Positions 25,127 through 42,809 of a DNA stretch of 64,000 nt are shown here, one piece after another (positions within the stretch are counted from its first letter, which is position 1; every line of letters starts with the position of its first letter). Origin of the DNA: Utricularia gibba (lineage: Eukaryota > Streptophyta > Magnoliopsida > Lamiales > Lentibulariaceae); assembly GCA_002189035.1 (NCBI GenBank), contig NEEC01000013.1, positions 2,108,001-2,172,000 on the forward strand. The letters are read 5' to 3'. The notes below the pieces were generated by a model. The model ran no database searches and had not been told where the DNA came from. It saw only the letters and a list, made by a program, of their open reading frames with translations. Position numbers and translations under genes: made by a program.

Positions 25127-28100
25127 TCAAACGATATCCACTTCCACCGTGTCCTCATCGACTCCATCAATGTCCACAGTCTCTTCTTGGCCCTTGTACT
25201 GCAAGGAAGGAACCAGGGCATCCAAGAAGTTAAAAAAAAAACGAAATCAAGCATCGCAGGATATAGCAGTTTTCTGAAGATGGGTAAGCGAAAGAAACCT
25301 GTGCATAGGCATTCTCAGGAACTGGCGGAGGCAGAGGAGGTAGAAATGGCATGCTTGAGACTTTCACTGGGACTTCCGTCTTAGCTTCAGCAGGAGTGGC
25401 GCCAGTTGGCAATTTATCATCTGACTCTACAACATCATTTTCTTCATTCAACGCATGAGCAGCTATATCAGTTGATGGGAGGTTCGCTGTTTCATATACC
25501 TTGTACTGCATGATTCACCCAAAAAGTACACTACTTCAAGATTGTTGAAAAACGTTGAAATGTTAAGGTTAGTGGCATAAAATATCCTTACCGCACCTTA
25601 CCATTGGAGGCAGTATCAGGAGGCTGAGTTTCTCTATTGGACATGTGTTCGTGAACGAGGTAACCATTGCCATTGCGTGTGCCGTGATCTGACTCTGAAA
25701 CTCTGGAACTTTTCAACTGATCAGGGTAACTGGGCTGATGAGGAACGCTCTCCACTACATGTTTTCCAGCTTCAGCCCTTTCACCAACTGAATCCACTTA
25801 ACAAATCGAATTCCGTGAGTTAAGCCACTGGAGTGTAAAAAATTCAGATAACTGTTATCATGAATAGAAGCGCAGCAGGTGTACAAAATTCAGCAAAGGT
25901 TATGAATAGATAACTGTTATCATGAATAAAATGCTTCCGTAGTTCACAAAGCAGTCTTAATGAATTATAAAGGGTTCAGATGGGTATAAGTAATTGCTGG
26001 ATAGGTTAAACCATCCACAGTAAAAGGCATCTATTCCTTACTTTGGTTTTTCATATCATAATCAATGCGGGCACTCGCCCTTCTCTGCAGGGGTGATGAA
26101 TTAATCTGACTACCATGGAATGGGCTTACAGCATGCACGTTCCTTGCATTATCAACAAATGTGCTCATCCTATGTCCATCGTCAATAACTGGTCCGGCAA
26201 CATCTGATTCCAGCTGCTCAGCCAACTTCCGAAACTGGCCTTGCGACCTGAAACAATCACGACTAGCTATAAAAACTAGCTAAGAAAATACCCAAAAGAA
26301 CAAGCAGGAAGTGCAGGAATATACTACCTCATCAGTTCATCTTGTGACCTTAAGTAACGATGATGAGCTTTAAGGAATTTCTTGATCTTTGTAGTCAACC
26401 TGGAAAATAGAGATGTCAAACTAATGTATCACATCTTTTTTTTTTTTTTTTCTCAGAACACATGCCAAATTTATATAATCTGGATTTAAATAACTCGGCA
26501 TCTATTTTCCATTCTTTAATCGTCAAAATAACCAAGGAAACACACAATAATCAAAAACCTAGAGGGAAAGAGAAGATTTAATACAGTACAGTACCTTTTG
26601 CTCTCGTCTTTCTCTTTCAGCAGCTGCATTTCGAGCTCATCAATGTTTACAGATAAAGTATCAGCTTCTTTAGACTTGTCTTCCAGGTAACCCTATTGAT
26701 TTCAGACGGACATCAAGTGAATCAATGGAAGAGAAATGACTAAGCAATGAAACAGCATATCATAAGCCATCAAGTCAACCTCGAGTTCCCGCTTCTTCCT
26801 TTCCACCATCTTGATTTCAGATTGCATTTCCCGGAGCTGTGATTTAATGCAAGGAAGCAAGAGGAAGGAAAAATACCAATCACATATCGCAGTCAGAAAA
26901 ACGGAGTGGAAAATGAGCTAAATAAATGCCTTTTGGGCATAGAACCTGCTCATTAATGCGCTTTTGGGCATCAGAAGAAGTCTTTCTTTCTTTAGCTTGA
27001 TCGTCAGTTCCATCGGAAAATCTTCCAGACTGATCACTTTGATCATCTATTTGTTTTCTCTTTCTGTAGGAGCTCATGTTAAAAGAATAAAATGCCAATC
27101 ACATCACATTTCTACTCATCACAAGCATGTAAAGTTAGGTACAACAAAATACTGCCATGAACCCACATACCTTTTTCCAGAAGAATGAGGACTGTCTCCT
27201 GAAATTATTGAAGTGAAAAGTGATAAGAAGTAACAAAAATCAGACTTCTGCAGCGACTGAATGCAGAAGGATTAACGGACACACAGAAAACCTAACCACG
27301 AGATGAGTATGTTGTTCTGGCATCTCCTCTTCCAATAGAGTTGTGAGATGGAGAATGCCTTCGATCAAGCCTTTCTCTCAAGTCTCTACCATCTCGATAG
27401 TCTCTCCTCCCTGATATGGTTGAAGAAATTATAATCCACAGGAGGAAAAAAGAGACCACGGCACCAGAATTAGAAAACACAGTCATCCAGTAAACACATG
27501 AAATTTAACCTTACCATAGTAGGAAAGAATGAGTGTAAAATTAAGAACAGTTTTTGTGCCTTCTTGAAAGATCCCATTTGAGGGTCAAGTAATTAATAGC
27601 CCTTCTTATTGAGATAGACAAATATATACCATGAAGCTTTTAGACAGAAAATCCATCAAAACTATGGAAGCAACTCAAACAATAGATATCCTTCCCATTG
27701 AGCGATATAATAGAGGGCAACGTTCCAGAGTTTCTTTCATTTTCCTTCACTTGGAATACAGTGCGTAGTTGGACCACACTTATACTCTTAGGCACGAGAA
27801 CCAAGAGATTCCTTGCAGTTTGTTTCAGCAAAGGAATGACAGAGCACTTACATACAGCATGACAAAGTATGGATTGCGAATTTGGTTGGCGCGTCACAGT
27901 AACATTTATAGAGAAATCAGGTGAAGAAAATACCATCTCTCTAAAAATTGCAGAAATACCATGAAAGCATATGTCCGATCCTTTTAACAGACGGCTCTTT
28001 CAACAACGATGAGAATAAACCAAGATTCTGAACCGTCAGAAGATCGATCTATCTTAGTTTTTTAGAAGAAAAGGTACCCAAACTCAGGAATCACACTCAA

Positions 28101-28684
28101 GCCATCACAAATGCTGTGCAACCTTCCCTCGGGAAATAAACCACACAGTATAGAGCGATCAGCAGTGCACCCCATGCCAAATCATCCAGAGTATGTCATC
28201 TTCCTTATGCATAAAAAAGCGTACTAAGACAAAAAGATAACCCCATAGGAACACCCCTCTGTTTCAGTTAGGAACCTTGGCTCTGGAATATCAATGTTTT
28301 ATCAACATACCACTCAGGTTAAAAATCCAGCATTTCCTATTGCGATGTCATACCAGAAAAAAAAATCTAAATAACTCCGTTCAGTTCCCTGGTTGTGATT
28401 TATACATAGAGATCAAGACTCAGCAGTAGCACCTAAAATTTCGATAAAGGCATCGACTACACAATTAACGAAAGCCCAGACGATGAAAAATTCTTGATGG
28501 AACGCAGAAAGCCAATCATTTGCAGTATCCAAGAGGGAAAAAAAAAGAGCAACAAACCAAAATTACCACTAAAGGAGCCGCGGAGCTCAGCGGTGCCGTG
28601 TGCGAAATTGCAATACTGCCGTGTACAGCGCCCTCTTTGGAACAGCACACACAGCTTCGTCTTGTATAATTTCCTCTCCACCAT
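25127..28684 (-). CDS. Zinc finger CCCH domain-containing protein 13-like
   Basis: Eleven exons (28684-28567, 27410-27297, 27198-27171, 27063-26946, 26836-26780, 26692-26595, 26399-26328, 26247-26042, 25796-25597, 25505-25299, 25198-25127) join in frame to 429 residues. The start MVERKLYKTKLC is immediately followed by one CCCH finger (C-x7-C-x4-C-x3-H, ending YCNFAHG). Next come an Arg/Asp-rich segment (RRDYRDGRDLRERLDRRHS), a long coiled coil (about residues 110-215), and an acidic tail ending YKGQEETVDIDGVDEDTVEV. The layout matches plant C3H13-type proteins, presumably nuclear RNA-binding; the precise role is unknown. Intron 1 is long (1156 nt). The exon 9 donor (AAG|GTGCGG) was chosen because it alone keeps frame. 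The promoter has a telo-box and TGGGCT elements. Confidence 0.85.
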
Positions 28685-28766
28685 CCTCCTCTTCTTCCTC
28701 AAAGATTCACGACTCCAATACCAAAATAGCCAACCCCGTTGTCCAGCAACAACTGACTTCCGACAA

Positions 28767-28775
28767 TTTAGGGTT
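28767..28775 (-). promoter_or_regulatory. Telo-box in the CCCH gene promoter
   Basis: Minus-strand AACCCTAAA, about 85 nt upstream of the chosen start codon. Confidence 0.6.
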
Positions 28776-28861
28776 AGTGTGTGCTGCAGTACGGCCCCGA
28801 GAAGGGTAAAATCGTCACTCTCTCTCCCTCCGAAGGAGAATTAAGGGTTTCCACTCATGAG

Positions 28862-28972
28862 AGCCCATTTCCTAAGCTCAATAGACAAGAAAACCCAGAA
28901 GCCCAATCAAATCCAAACCCATTCCAAAGCCCAATAGATGAGAAAAATGCACAAGCCCATTTCCCAAGCCCA
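28862..28972 (-). promoter_or_regulatory. Cluster of five TGGGCT (site II-like) elements
   Basis: Minus-strand TGGGCT occurs five times (about 28862, 28900, 28928, 28954 and 28967), 180-290 nt upstream of the CCCH gene. Site II elements plus a telo-box are the known pairing in promoters of constitutively expressed plant growth genes, bound by TCP factors. Confidence 0.65.
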
Positions 28973-28975
28973 AGT

Positions 28976-30153
28976 ATACAGCATATGATCAATTCCATTA
29001 TAACTTGGTAAATCATATGTATTCACATTATGCCTTTGCTTCTAAGTTTGTCACCAAATTTTTTCGTCACATAAACAATTGAAATGTGTACCCATATACG
29101 AAAAACATCGTCGTTGTCGTATGCTCGTCCCAAAGTCAATTATCTAAATGTAGTAGTGTTCATGGTTGACAAAATCCATATACTTGCTAATCCCTATCCA
29201 ACTTGTGGTATTTTTATGCACTATTGAACTGCCATCATAATTGATCATTAATGGCGTATTAAGTGATTAATCCTGACAGCTAATTATGTGTCATTAAGAG
29301 ATGTAATCACCTTCACCTTTTTTTATCTTTTTTCTTCTTCTTTTTTTTAAAAAGGAGCAGTTAGTGGAAAATATTGTTAAAAAGGTAAATCAACTGTTTA
29401 AGGTTCATTATTCAAGCCGTTGACCAACTTTATATGAAGTCAACAAAAAATTAAATAAATATAAAGACTTTGTCACCTAATACACCGGATACCTGAGTAC
29501 GTGGACCCGGACACGGCCACGCGGAAAGTATCTTGTGTTCCTCACCTATACACATAAATATATGTTAATATAATATTACTAATAAGGACGTGTGTTTGTT
29601 GGATTGATATGGACGGTTTGGATTCGAAACTAAATATTATTTATATGTTTGGTTGGTTGATTAAATTATATATGAATAAAAATATATCATTAAAATCATG
29701 CAAAAAAAATATAAAAATAACCCTAAAAGAGAATTGGGTTTTCCATATCCAAATTTGTTCCTCAAATAAAAATAAATCCATCTAACCAAAATTATTTCAT
29801 ATATATTTTATGTGCATCGTGTTATTTGATATTATTCAAAAATAAACGTGCATTATTAAAAATATGCGCATCGTGTTAAACTAACCTACTAAATATACAT
29901 TATTATGAATAATACACATACTAAAATTGTGTAAATTCAACAAAGTCGTGTGGGGAAAATTGGGTCAAAAGTCTATTTGTTTGAATCCGGGGGCTAAATG
30001 GAAACCCTAGATCCGATTCTTGATTTTTCAACGGTTCCTTTATTTCCAATGATGGATCTTGTCATGTTACATTACAGCAACAGCAACAAAAAAAATGATG
30101 CATGTCTTCAGAGTTTCAGGTAACTTGATTGCTAAGAGAGGAGGCCCCCAAAT
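28976..30153. other. Intergenic between the CCCH gene and the peroxidase array
   Basis: Mostly AT-rich (29200-29950). No gene is recognised. Confidence 0.6.
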
Positions 30154-31335
<1,182 letters not shown>

Positions 31336-32227
31336 TTTGCTTTTTCTTCTCAGCTCGATGTCTGCGTCAGGTAACCAAGCTCAACCTTCAATTTATGGAT
31401 GCTACCAGAACTAAATTACAGGCTTTATGTCTTTGACTTTTACCTTTTCCCAATTGAAACCAGCACACGCCACAAACCCGTGGATTTTGACAAGATCTGG
31501 GTGACGAGATCACGACTCTCAGATATTAAATACAGAAGAGATTTCATGACGATGATGATGATGACCAGAACATAAATATAGAAATTGTCAAGAGTTTGAG
31601 GATCTCTGAGCAATTTATTTTAGTCTTCAGGTTGGGAATATTTAAATTGAACAGACTATGGGGGTATATTTGAGATTTCGACTACAAAACCACGTCCCGG
31701 TTACCACAATGACGTTGTAGTAACCCCTGCAATTTTTGAATTTACTAATTCACCCTTCTAGCAATTTTCTCAATTAGGGTGGAGGTTTGAAGTGCATTTT
31801 AAATACACTCAATATAAATAATTTAATTCTAAATTTCAAAATTATGCATAGATCCTAGAAATTACATTTTTTTTGTAAATATTTTAGTTACGAATTTATC
31901 AAATTGCATATTTAATCTTTTATGTTATCAAAACTAATCATTTTTAATCTTTGTAAAACTTTCAAAATCAGGAAACACAATCGTGATATAACACTAATAG
32001 GAGTATCATTTGATTCATTGAACTGCAAATACAAATTCGAAAAGTTATATCACTAAATTTTGTTGGATTTAAAATTTTTAAAATTATTTGGATTTTCGTT
32101 GCATGATTTTTACAATTTGATATATTTTTAAACTTGAACATTAAATTTTTTATAATGATCCAAAATTGAGGTGTTTTATTGTAAGTTTATCAATTAAAAA
32201 TATTTTTGTATTTGGATTACAATAAAA
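31336..32227. other. Intergenic between peroxidase copies 1 and 2
   Basis: A TTGACTTTT word is at 31433 (copy 1 promoter) and a short (GAT) run at about 31550-31562. The rest is AT-rich, with no gene. Confidence 0.65.
31433..31441 (+). promoter_or_regulatory. W-box-like TTGACTTTT, peroxidase copy 1 promoter
   Basis: TTGACT core (WRKY-binding type) about 100 nt upstream of the ATG; the same nine-base word recurs in the copy 2 and copy 4 promoters. Confidence 0.45.
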
Positions 32228-33473
<1,246 letters not shown>

Positions 33474-35380
33474 TGTTGGTGCAGTACAGCTTCTATGTGA
33501 TGCCTCCTATTTGTACCTGTTCCAAGGGACTGGAGTTCATGTACAGGACAGGCTTTTACCTCGTTGACTTTTGTTATATCTCAAGCAAAATCAACACACA
33601 CCTTCAAACCACGACCCCATCAACAATCGTACATACGTTCATTATCAAAGATAATATGTTGAAATTTATAATTTATTATTTTATTTTTAAATCTCTATAT
33701 GAGATTATTTGTATGATCATAGTGTATGTGAGAAAAAGAAGATTGTTAACTGTTTTTGTCAAGAATCACTATTGATTTGCACAATATTATCCGTTTTGAT
33801 CAATTAATTCTCATGATTTTACGTTTTTTTTTTATTTTAAAGAAAAGTGCTCATGTAATATTAGTAGAGTTACTCTATTTAAGTATACTTCCTTTCCGAT
33901 CCGTAACGTGGGATATCATATCGTTACTGAACCCCTTACATTTCATACGTGTAAGGCGAGGATGGGTGGTGACAGTTTTTCAAAATAAGGATTGAAATAT
34001 AAGACATACATAAAATAATAATAATAATATGATAAGAATTTTTATATCTTTTTTTCGATGTGTAACGTTTAACTTATGAATCATATTTGCTCTAGGGATC
34101 ATAGAAATGTGTTAGATACATGTATCCCGGTTTTAAATTTGCGAGAAAATTAATTACGAGTACGATCAAAGTATCAAACGAAGCTTCATTAAAACCCTAG
34201 TTTGCAAAGCCAGCTAATGGTTTCTGGAAGCCGTCGCCCCTACAACACCTAATGGAACTACGTTCATATGATCCGACCCTAAACCCGATCGACGTTGTTC
34301 GGATCTAACCAAACCCATCCCACCCGACCCAAGATGAGATCATATGATCCATACCCGGAACATGGATGCCAACGTTATGATTGGTCCCGATGTTCAAGAA
34401 ATAAGTTTCTGTCCGAAGAAGGAGAGGTGAAAGATGAACCGACAGGAGTGGACAAGAAAATACTTGTCCGGGGCCCCTACGAGGGAGCTAATGTGTAAGG
34501 AATCCCGCATCGGAGTAGATGGCCGGCCGTGCACACGCCGCGTCGGGTAATAACAAGTCAACTAGTGTTGTAGGACCTACAGACCTGCTCAATAAATGAG
34601 CACCAGGTTTAGAAATGGTGGATACATCCAAAACTGGAACCTCACGTTTTTTTTTATTATTTTTTAAAAATTTAATGATATTTATATAATTTTTTATGAT
34701 AGTCAATAAATTATTTATTCATTCTTACTAATTTAAACCACAAAATATATTATCTTCTCGCATATGTATTTATTTATCGATAATTCATAAATTTAATTGT
34801 TTCTGTACTTAAAACGTTTTTTATTCTGCCAATTTCAAATAATTTAGAGCATGATATAAAAGATGATGCTGCGGTTTTTTTCTTATGAATAACATTTTTT
34901 GTGTAAGAACTTGCGCCCACTCGCAATTTTGTGTCGATTCTATTGAAAATGTAACCTACCGAAATACCATATTTTAAAACAATTTCAAAAAGAGTACATT
35001 CCCTTACATTTGATCATAGATAATGGATTGATTTTAGGTATCCCATATATTCTTCACATATATCAAAAGCTACCATCTTTTGTTGATCCAGATTCTTTCC
35101 ATAGAACCCAATTTTTTTAACAAGGGAATTGTGCATTGGAATGTAATAAAATTTACGAATGCATTCGCATTATGTGATGATAACTTCACGTTATGGGTCT
35201 TATAAACCACCCCAGTTTCTCTTGATTTTCTGATGTCAAAGAAGATACTGTTGGAAACTTATGGGGGCTGTTTTTTGCACCATTTTGCCTTCTTTTATTC
35301 CGATTGAGGTCAATTTTTTAAAAGGGCCGCCATCTGGTTCTGTTGTTGGCCTCTTATTTCTAACACAAGAAGTATTGGAC
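33474..35380. other. Intergenic between peroxidase copies 2 and 3
   Basis: TTGACTTTT is at 33564 (copy 2 promoter). AT-rich stretches (33600-34180, 34640-35100) flank a distinctly less AT-rich island at about 34180-34620 with a 67-codon plus-strand open frame (34295-34498). No protein family is recognised. Confidence 0.55.
33564..33572 (+). promoter_or_regulatory. W-box-like TTGACTTTT, peroxidase copy 2 promoter
   Basis: Same word as in copies 1 and 4, 91 nt upstream of the ATG. Confidence 0.45.
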
Positions 35381-36582
<1,202 letters not shown>

Positions 36583-38791
36583 GCTGCTCTGTTTCAACTC
36601 TTGCCTGATCCATTTCTGGGTGCATGAAGGAAGTTAAATACATGCACGGACATGCCGTACAGGAGGGAGCACCACCCCAACTTAACCTAAACCCCCCGGC
36701 TCACAGCAGAAATAATGTTTTATTCCGGGAATAACCAAGATAACTTATCCAGGCCGAAATTACTGTTATAACCTCATGTTGGACGGAGAAGCAGGGGTAA
36801 AAATGCAAAAATACAAATTAAGATATTCAGGGCCACAAAAACAGCTGACTTTAGGTATATTAAAAATATCTTTTAATAAATGGTTTGTATTTTATTTAGA
36901 GGTACTTTAATTTTAAATACCTTTCAAAAATACTTCTTAAGATGCGGTCAAATCTCCATAAACTCCCTGGGACATGCCACACCACTAGATCAAATTATCC
37001 CAATAAATGGGGCTTCTATTATTTTCATAAGTTTTTAAATATATTTGGTTTAATTTTTTAAAATTCTAATTTTTAACTGTTTTATAGTATAATCAGAAAT
37101 TCATATTTTATGATTAAAGTCATAAATTATTGAATTTATAGTATTCACATTTTATTTATTATTAAAAAAATTATATTATAATATTAGACTAATTTATATA
37201 TTAATTTTTTACTATATAAATATTTATATATTATTTTATTAAATTTTATATTATTATACAAAACAATTTTATAATGTGAAATTGATTCTATTCATATAAT
37301 ATTAAAATTAATTCTATTCTATATAATTTGAAACATAAATTCAAAATACATAATAGATCCATGAATCCCTTGTTTCCAAATTTTCATTAGTTTTCCTTCA
37401 TTAAATCCCCTTGACTGAATGGGATAATGTGATATTAGGTAAACAAAATAATTATAATATTAGGAATATCAAAATTTCAAAATTTTTAAATTGAATAAAA
37501 TTTATAAAGTATTGATATTGAAATTTGATATCCCTAAGATTTATAGTATGTAATGGGGATTTAATTACCTCACACTCATTTGACATCCTTCTCTATTTAC
37601 ACAATAGAATGAAACAACACCAATGGCGCCGGAGCTCCTAATCAACGACTCTCAACTTAATATTCAGGCCCAACAGCACCACCCAACCCAAGATATGGAG
37701 GTGAGCTCAAAAAAAAAAAAAAATTTATCGAAAAATTAAAATAATATAATTAATTATATTAAAAATTATACATTATTAATAATCGATTAAAATTATTTTT
37801 TTAAATATGATTTATATTTATTATGTATTTGAGATTTATAAATACGATTGTCGAATGTTTGAATTATGACATGATTTAAATAGTGAAAAAACAAAAATAT
37901 ACATTAAGATTAAATGATAAAAAATTAGATCGTTTTATAAATTGATCAAATAGTTGCTATTACAAAATTAACTATATCAAGTCCAATTCCACTTCAGAAT
38001 ATGTATTAAAGCAAACAATATAACATCACAAAATTAAGATTATATAGTGAAGTATATAATATGTTATTTATGATTATTAATCAATCAAATCTAATTTTTG
38101 TCGAATTTGTTAACTTTACACACAATTATTAATATAGGATCACAATGGGCGCCGCAGGTGGTTTTGTTTTGTGTTTTTCTAGGAAAGTGCAGTAATGGAA
38201 ATAAAATTTAATTCATGTTGGCTGTGGGATTGGTTGTCAAAGCGGATTTGAACTTGTGTCGCCACCAACCCAAGCCATCAGACGGGAGCATGCTGCTGAC
38301 CGCAAATTCGTTCCCAAACACAAAGTCAAGAGGCGTGTGGCAGCCACACTCCCCGTGAGAATGGGCCATAGATGCGTGTGGGGCCCATGCTTGATTTCTT
38401 GTCTGATTGGGGGCGAATGTTTTTTTCCCGATTTTTCAAAATATACGATTTTTATTTTGTAATATGTGTGTAATTTGTGAAATACGTGTAATTTCTCTAA
38501 TATTTTAGAATTTATTTATTTTTTAAAAATATATATAATAATTATATTTAAATAGAAATTTACAAAACCGTATATTAGATATATGATTAAACTATATTAG
38601 CCGATGCTCCTTAAATGTATTAAAATGCGTGTAAATTTAGTGGTAATTATTTTGTTTTAATTTGATTTTTATAATTGAAATTGAGTGTTGCTTTCATTTA
38701 AGCGGTCATTCATTACCTTAATTTCAGACAGGAAAAGAGCAACAAATGAGAACGCTCCATGTGTAAAAATGGAAACTAAGCGACCATGCCG
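36583..38791. other. AT-rich intergenic between peroxidase 3 and the HD-ZIP IV gene
   Basis: 36830-38140 is extremely AT-rich, with a poly-A tract near 37706. I looked here for a START domain belonging to the neighbouring HD-ZIP gene and saw none. Confidence 0.65.
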
Positions 38792-39502
38792 TCAGGGACG
38801 GTAAGGGGACGGGGTGACCTCGACAACCACCGCCCGGCCAACGTACTTGGCGGCCATCTCCGATATCCGGTTTATCTGCGAACAATTATTTCCCAAGACA
38901 TGTAAAAAAGATGATCGAGCTGGGATCTCAAAACAGGATGATTTTTTTATATTTGCCTCGAGAAGGAGACGGTCATTCTGCATTCTGAGACTGCGTTCCT
39001 CGTCGGACATGTCCGGCACGGCGGCCATGGCGCCACAGACGGGGCACCGAGCGGCGCTAAGGGCTTCTCTGAACAACTTATTTTCTGCCCGAAGCTTCTC
39101 GTTCTCTGCTCGAAGCTGGATGTTGTCTTGCTTTTCATACTTCATCTGAAGACGCACCGTCTTATTTTTCTAATCTTTTTTCAATGCATAGAAACTCATT
39201 TAAAGGAAAAAAAAACCTTCATCTGGGTGCGTTTGTTCTGGAACCAAAACTTGACTTTCAATGGCTCCATGCCAAGCCTCTGGCTAAGCTCCTCTCTCTG
39301 CCTCTTACTGGGATGAGGATAATCCTTGAACACCCTTCATAGATTGTCAATTTAAAAGTTAGGAAAAATGGCATATCAACTAACTGAACTGTTGCATGAT
39401 CTATTACGCCTCCATTTCTTGGATCTGGAGCGGCGTTTGCCGGTGGTAACGGTTGCATCTCTCGGCCTCGCTTCCGCCGTCGCTGTGCTTCTCACGGCCC
39501 AT
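38792..39502 (-). CDS. HD-ZIP class IV protein lacking the START domain
   Basis: Four exons (39502-39408, 39334-39217, 39145-38957, 38875-38792) encode only 161 residues; family members usually have 700-800. [17 protein letters not shown] and [15 protein letters not shown] show an intact homeodomain (about residues 17-75, recognition helix WFQNKR). A leucine zipper follows ([20 protein letters not shown]), with the class IV cysteine motif CPVCG and [13 protein letters not shown] stop comes 12 residues later, where full-length proteins run into START. No START, SAD or C-terminal domain is visible downstream. Intron 3 uses a GC donor in good context (GAG|GCAAAT). It may dimerise with full-length epidermal HD-ZIP IV factors or bind their L1 boxes, modulating them; this is inference. 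Alternatively it is a truncated duplicate. Confidence 0.83.
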
Positions 39503-39991
39503 TTTCTGCGAATGCGGACAAAGTTTCAGTTAATCTGGTACGCCCATGCGACTGAGAATTTGAAATCTACTGTAAGTTTGTAAGCGACTCACCAACCGTG
39601 AAGAGCGAGGGTAAACAGAGGCACCGCAGAGTTAAATATAGTTGCGCACGAGGGAGGATCTGTAAAAATGGTGATTAAATCTGAAGATAGTTATTGGGTC
39701 GGTAAAAGGAAGCAGTAAAAAGGGACACCAGAGTGAGTTTTAATTAATGTTGAAGATTTGATGCTGTTTTTACTGGTGTAACATGATTTTTCTGTCCTTA
39801 ATCCGGGTAAAAGTGGGCATCTGATACCAGATTATTCTGCTTATTTCTGTATAAGTACGTTTAATTCTGCTGATTTGCTGGAGATAGACTCAAAATTCAA
39901 TATAGGAGCAATATGGGAGCACAAAATGCAAGACAAATAAACAACTCAACAAGCAAGCAAAGGCAATGTGTTCAATCTACTTCGTGGAAGT
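39503..39991. other. Intergenic between the HD-ZIP IV gene and peroxidase 4
   Basis: HD-ZIP upstream region and peroxidase 4 3' flank; no gene is seen. Confidence 0.65.
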
Positions 39992-41192
<1,201 letters not shown>

Positions 41193-42809
41193 GTCGATTC
41201 TCAGAGCTTCTTCTGTGTAAGAGGATGTTTGTTATACTCTGCTTCCCTACGGAGCCTTCTATTTATGGACAGACAAGACGCCTCGGACCAAATGCGAACG
41301 CGGACAGCACAGGCCACAGCCACAGCTTCATCTTGTTGACTTTTGAAACTTTGACCAATTACAAGTTGAGTGGCACACGACACCAGCTGTAATAATATCT
41401 TTTAAATTTCAACCAAATGTTTTAGATTTTTTCCAAAGTAAAATATTTCTAAAATGTTTTCAAAAATTCCTGAAATTTTTATTTTTATTCACATTAAAAA
41501 ATATTAAATTTTAAAAAGTTCAAATACTGGTGAGAAACCATGGTCCAATCTATTGTGACCATTTCTCAAGATTAACCATCCAATCCAATATATTCAATTT
41601 AAAATATTTCTATTGTATTCTAGGCAACATAGATGTTCTAGACCTTTTTACAGAATATGAAACATTACTTTATATTAATTACATAAAATAATGAAATGAA
41701 ATGTATTAAATATTCTAATATTTTTTATTTAATAATGAAAAACAAACACATCTTTTAAATAGGTATAGTTAGGATTACAAATTATAGCATGTTTGTTTCA
41801 TTTGTTTAAATGAATTCAAAATTACGAGAATTTTTGTTGATTCCGATTTATTTAAAATCAAAACTCTATCTTATTTTACTTAATACTGCTTCTAATGTTA
41901 TTAATTGAACACTATCTAAACAAATAATTTATGTATTTCAATTTTATTTAAATCTAATTGAATTAATTTTTTATTTTAATTTCATCAACTAAATAATCCC
42001 TTACTTATTTCCAATAATATTATACTAATATGAGCGTTTTGGTAACACCTAATAATTAATTATAATTTAATCAATAGACAAATTTTATCAAATCTTTTAG
42101 TTTTGTGAATATTTAATTTCGTCCCAAACAAATGAAAATTGTGTATCAAATCAAATCGGTGGGCGAATTGGAGGGTAAGTATGTAAATATGAAAGAGAGG
42201 TGTCGGCTGGCGCGTTAATAGGAGGTCAAATAGGACTTTGCAAGAAGGATTATGGAAATCTAGTGGGAGTGTGAGGACCACGTTCCAGATATTCTCTTCA
42301 ACCTCCGATTTCATTTAAATCATCATTTTTATTTTTCAAATATTTAAAATTAATTTTTAGGAATTAATTCAATTTTAATGGTTTGTAAAAATTGATTTTG
42401 AGATATCAAAATTAACTCATATTTTTAGAAACAGTTATCACTATTATTTCAATGAATTACAATTATAATATTTGAATTATGATTCTAATATAAATAATAT
42501 GTATATAATTTATTTCTAAAAACTATTTTTTTATTTTTTATTTTTAAAACAACCTAGACATATTCAATTCCTATTTTTGTAAAATTATTAATTGTGAATT
42601 TTTGCCTTTTGTTTCTCGATGGCTATGCTTTTTATTATGCAATTTAATTATTAGAACACAGGAGAAGAAGTCGCATGGGAGGGAATGCTTCTTATTGGCA
42701 AGATGACAAAACTCTTGGCGAGCAGCAGCAGCCCTTCGGGGACTCGGGGGGAGACATGAGCCTTGAAAACCTTGTTTTGAGGTGGGAAACATGGCGTTGC
42801 TCTGTCACC
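41193..42809. other. Intergenic between peroxidase 4 and the TMEM97 gene
   Basis: W-box-type words (TTGACTTTT 41336, TTGACC 41351) belong to peroxidase 4. 41390-42560 is very AT-rich, with no gene. Confidence 0.65.
41336..41356 (+). promoter_or_regulatory. Paired W-box-type elements, peroxidase copy 4 promoter
   Basis: TTGACTTTT at 41336 and TTGACC at 41351, about 145-165 nt upstream of the ATG. Confidence 0.5.

Noticed and set aside
37600-37710. Short GC-richer segment with an ATG (MAPELLINDSQ-like) near 37622
   Set aside because: It runs quickly into a poly-A tract and stops; no support for a gene.
38792-38820. Possible donor GAG|GTCACC near the end of the HD-ZIP IV gene that could lead to a START exon
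   Set aside because: The next 2 kb on the minus strand is AT-rich with no START-like reading; the stop 12 residues on is the simpler end.
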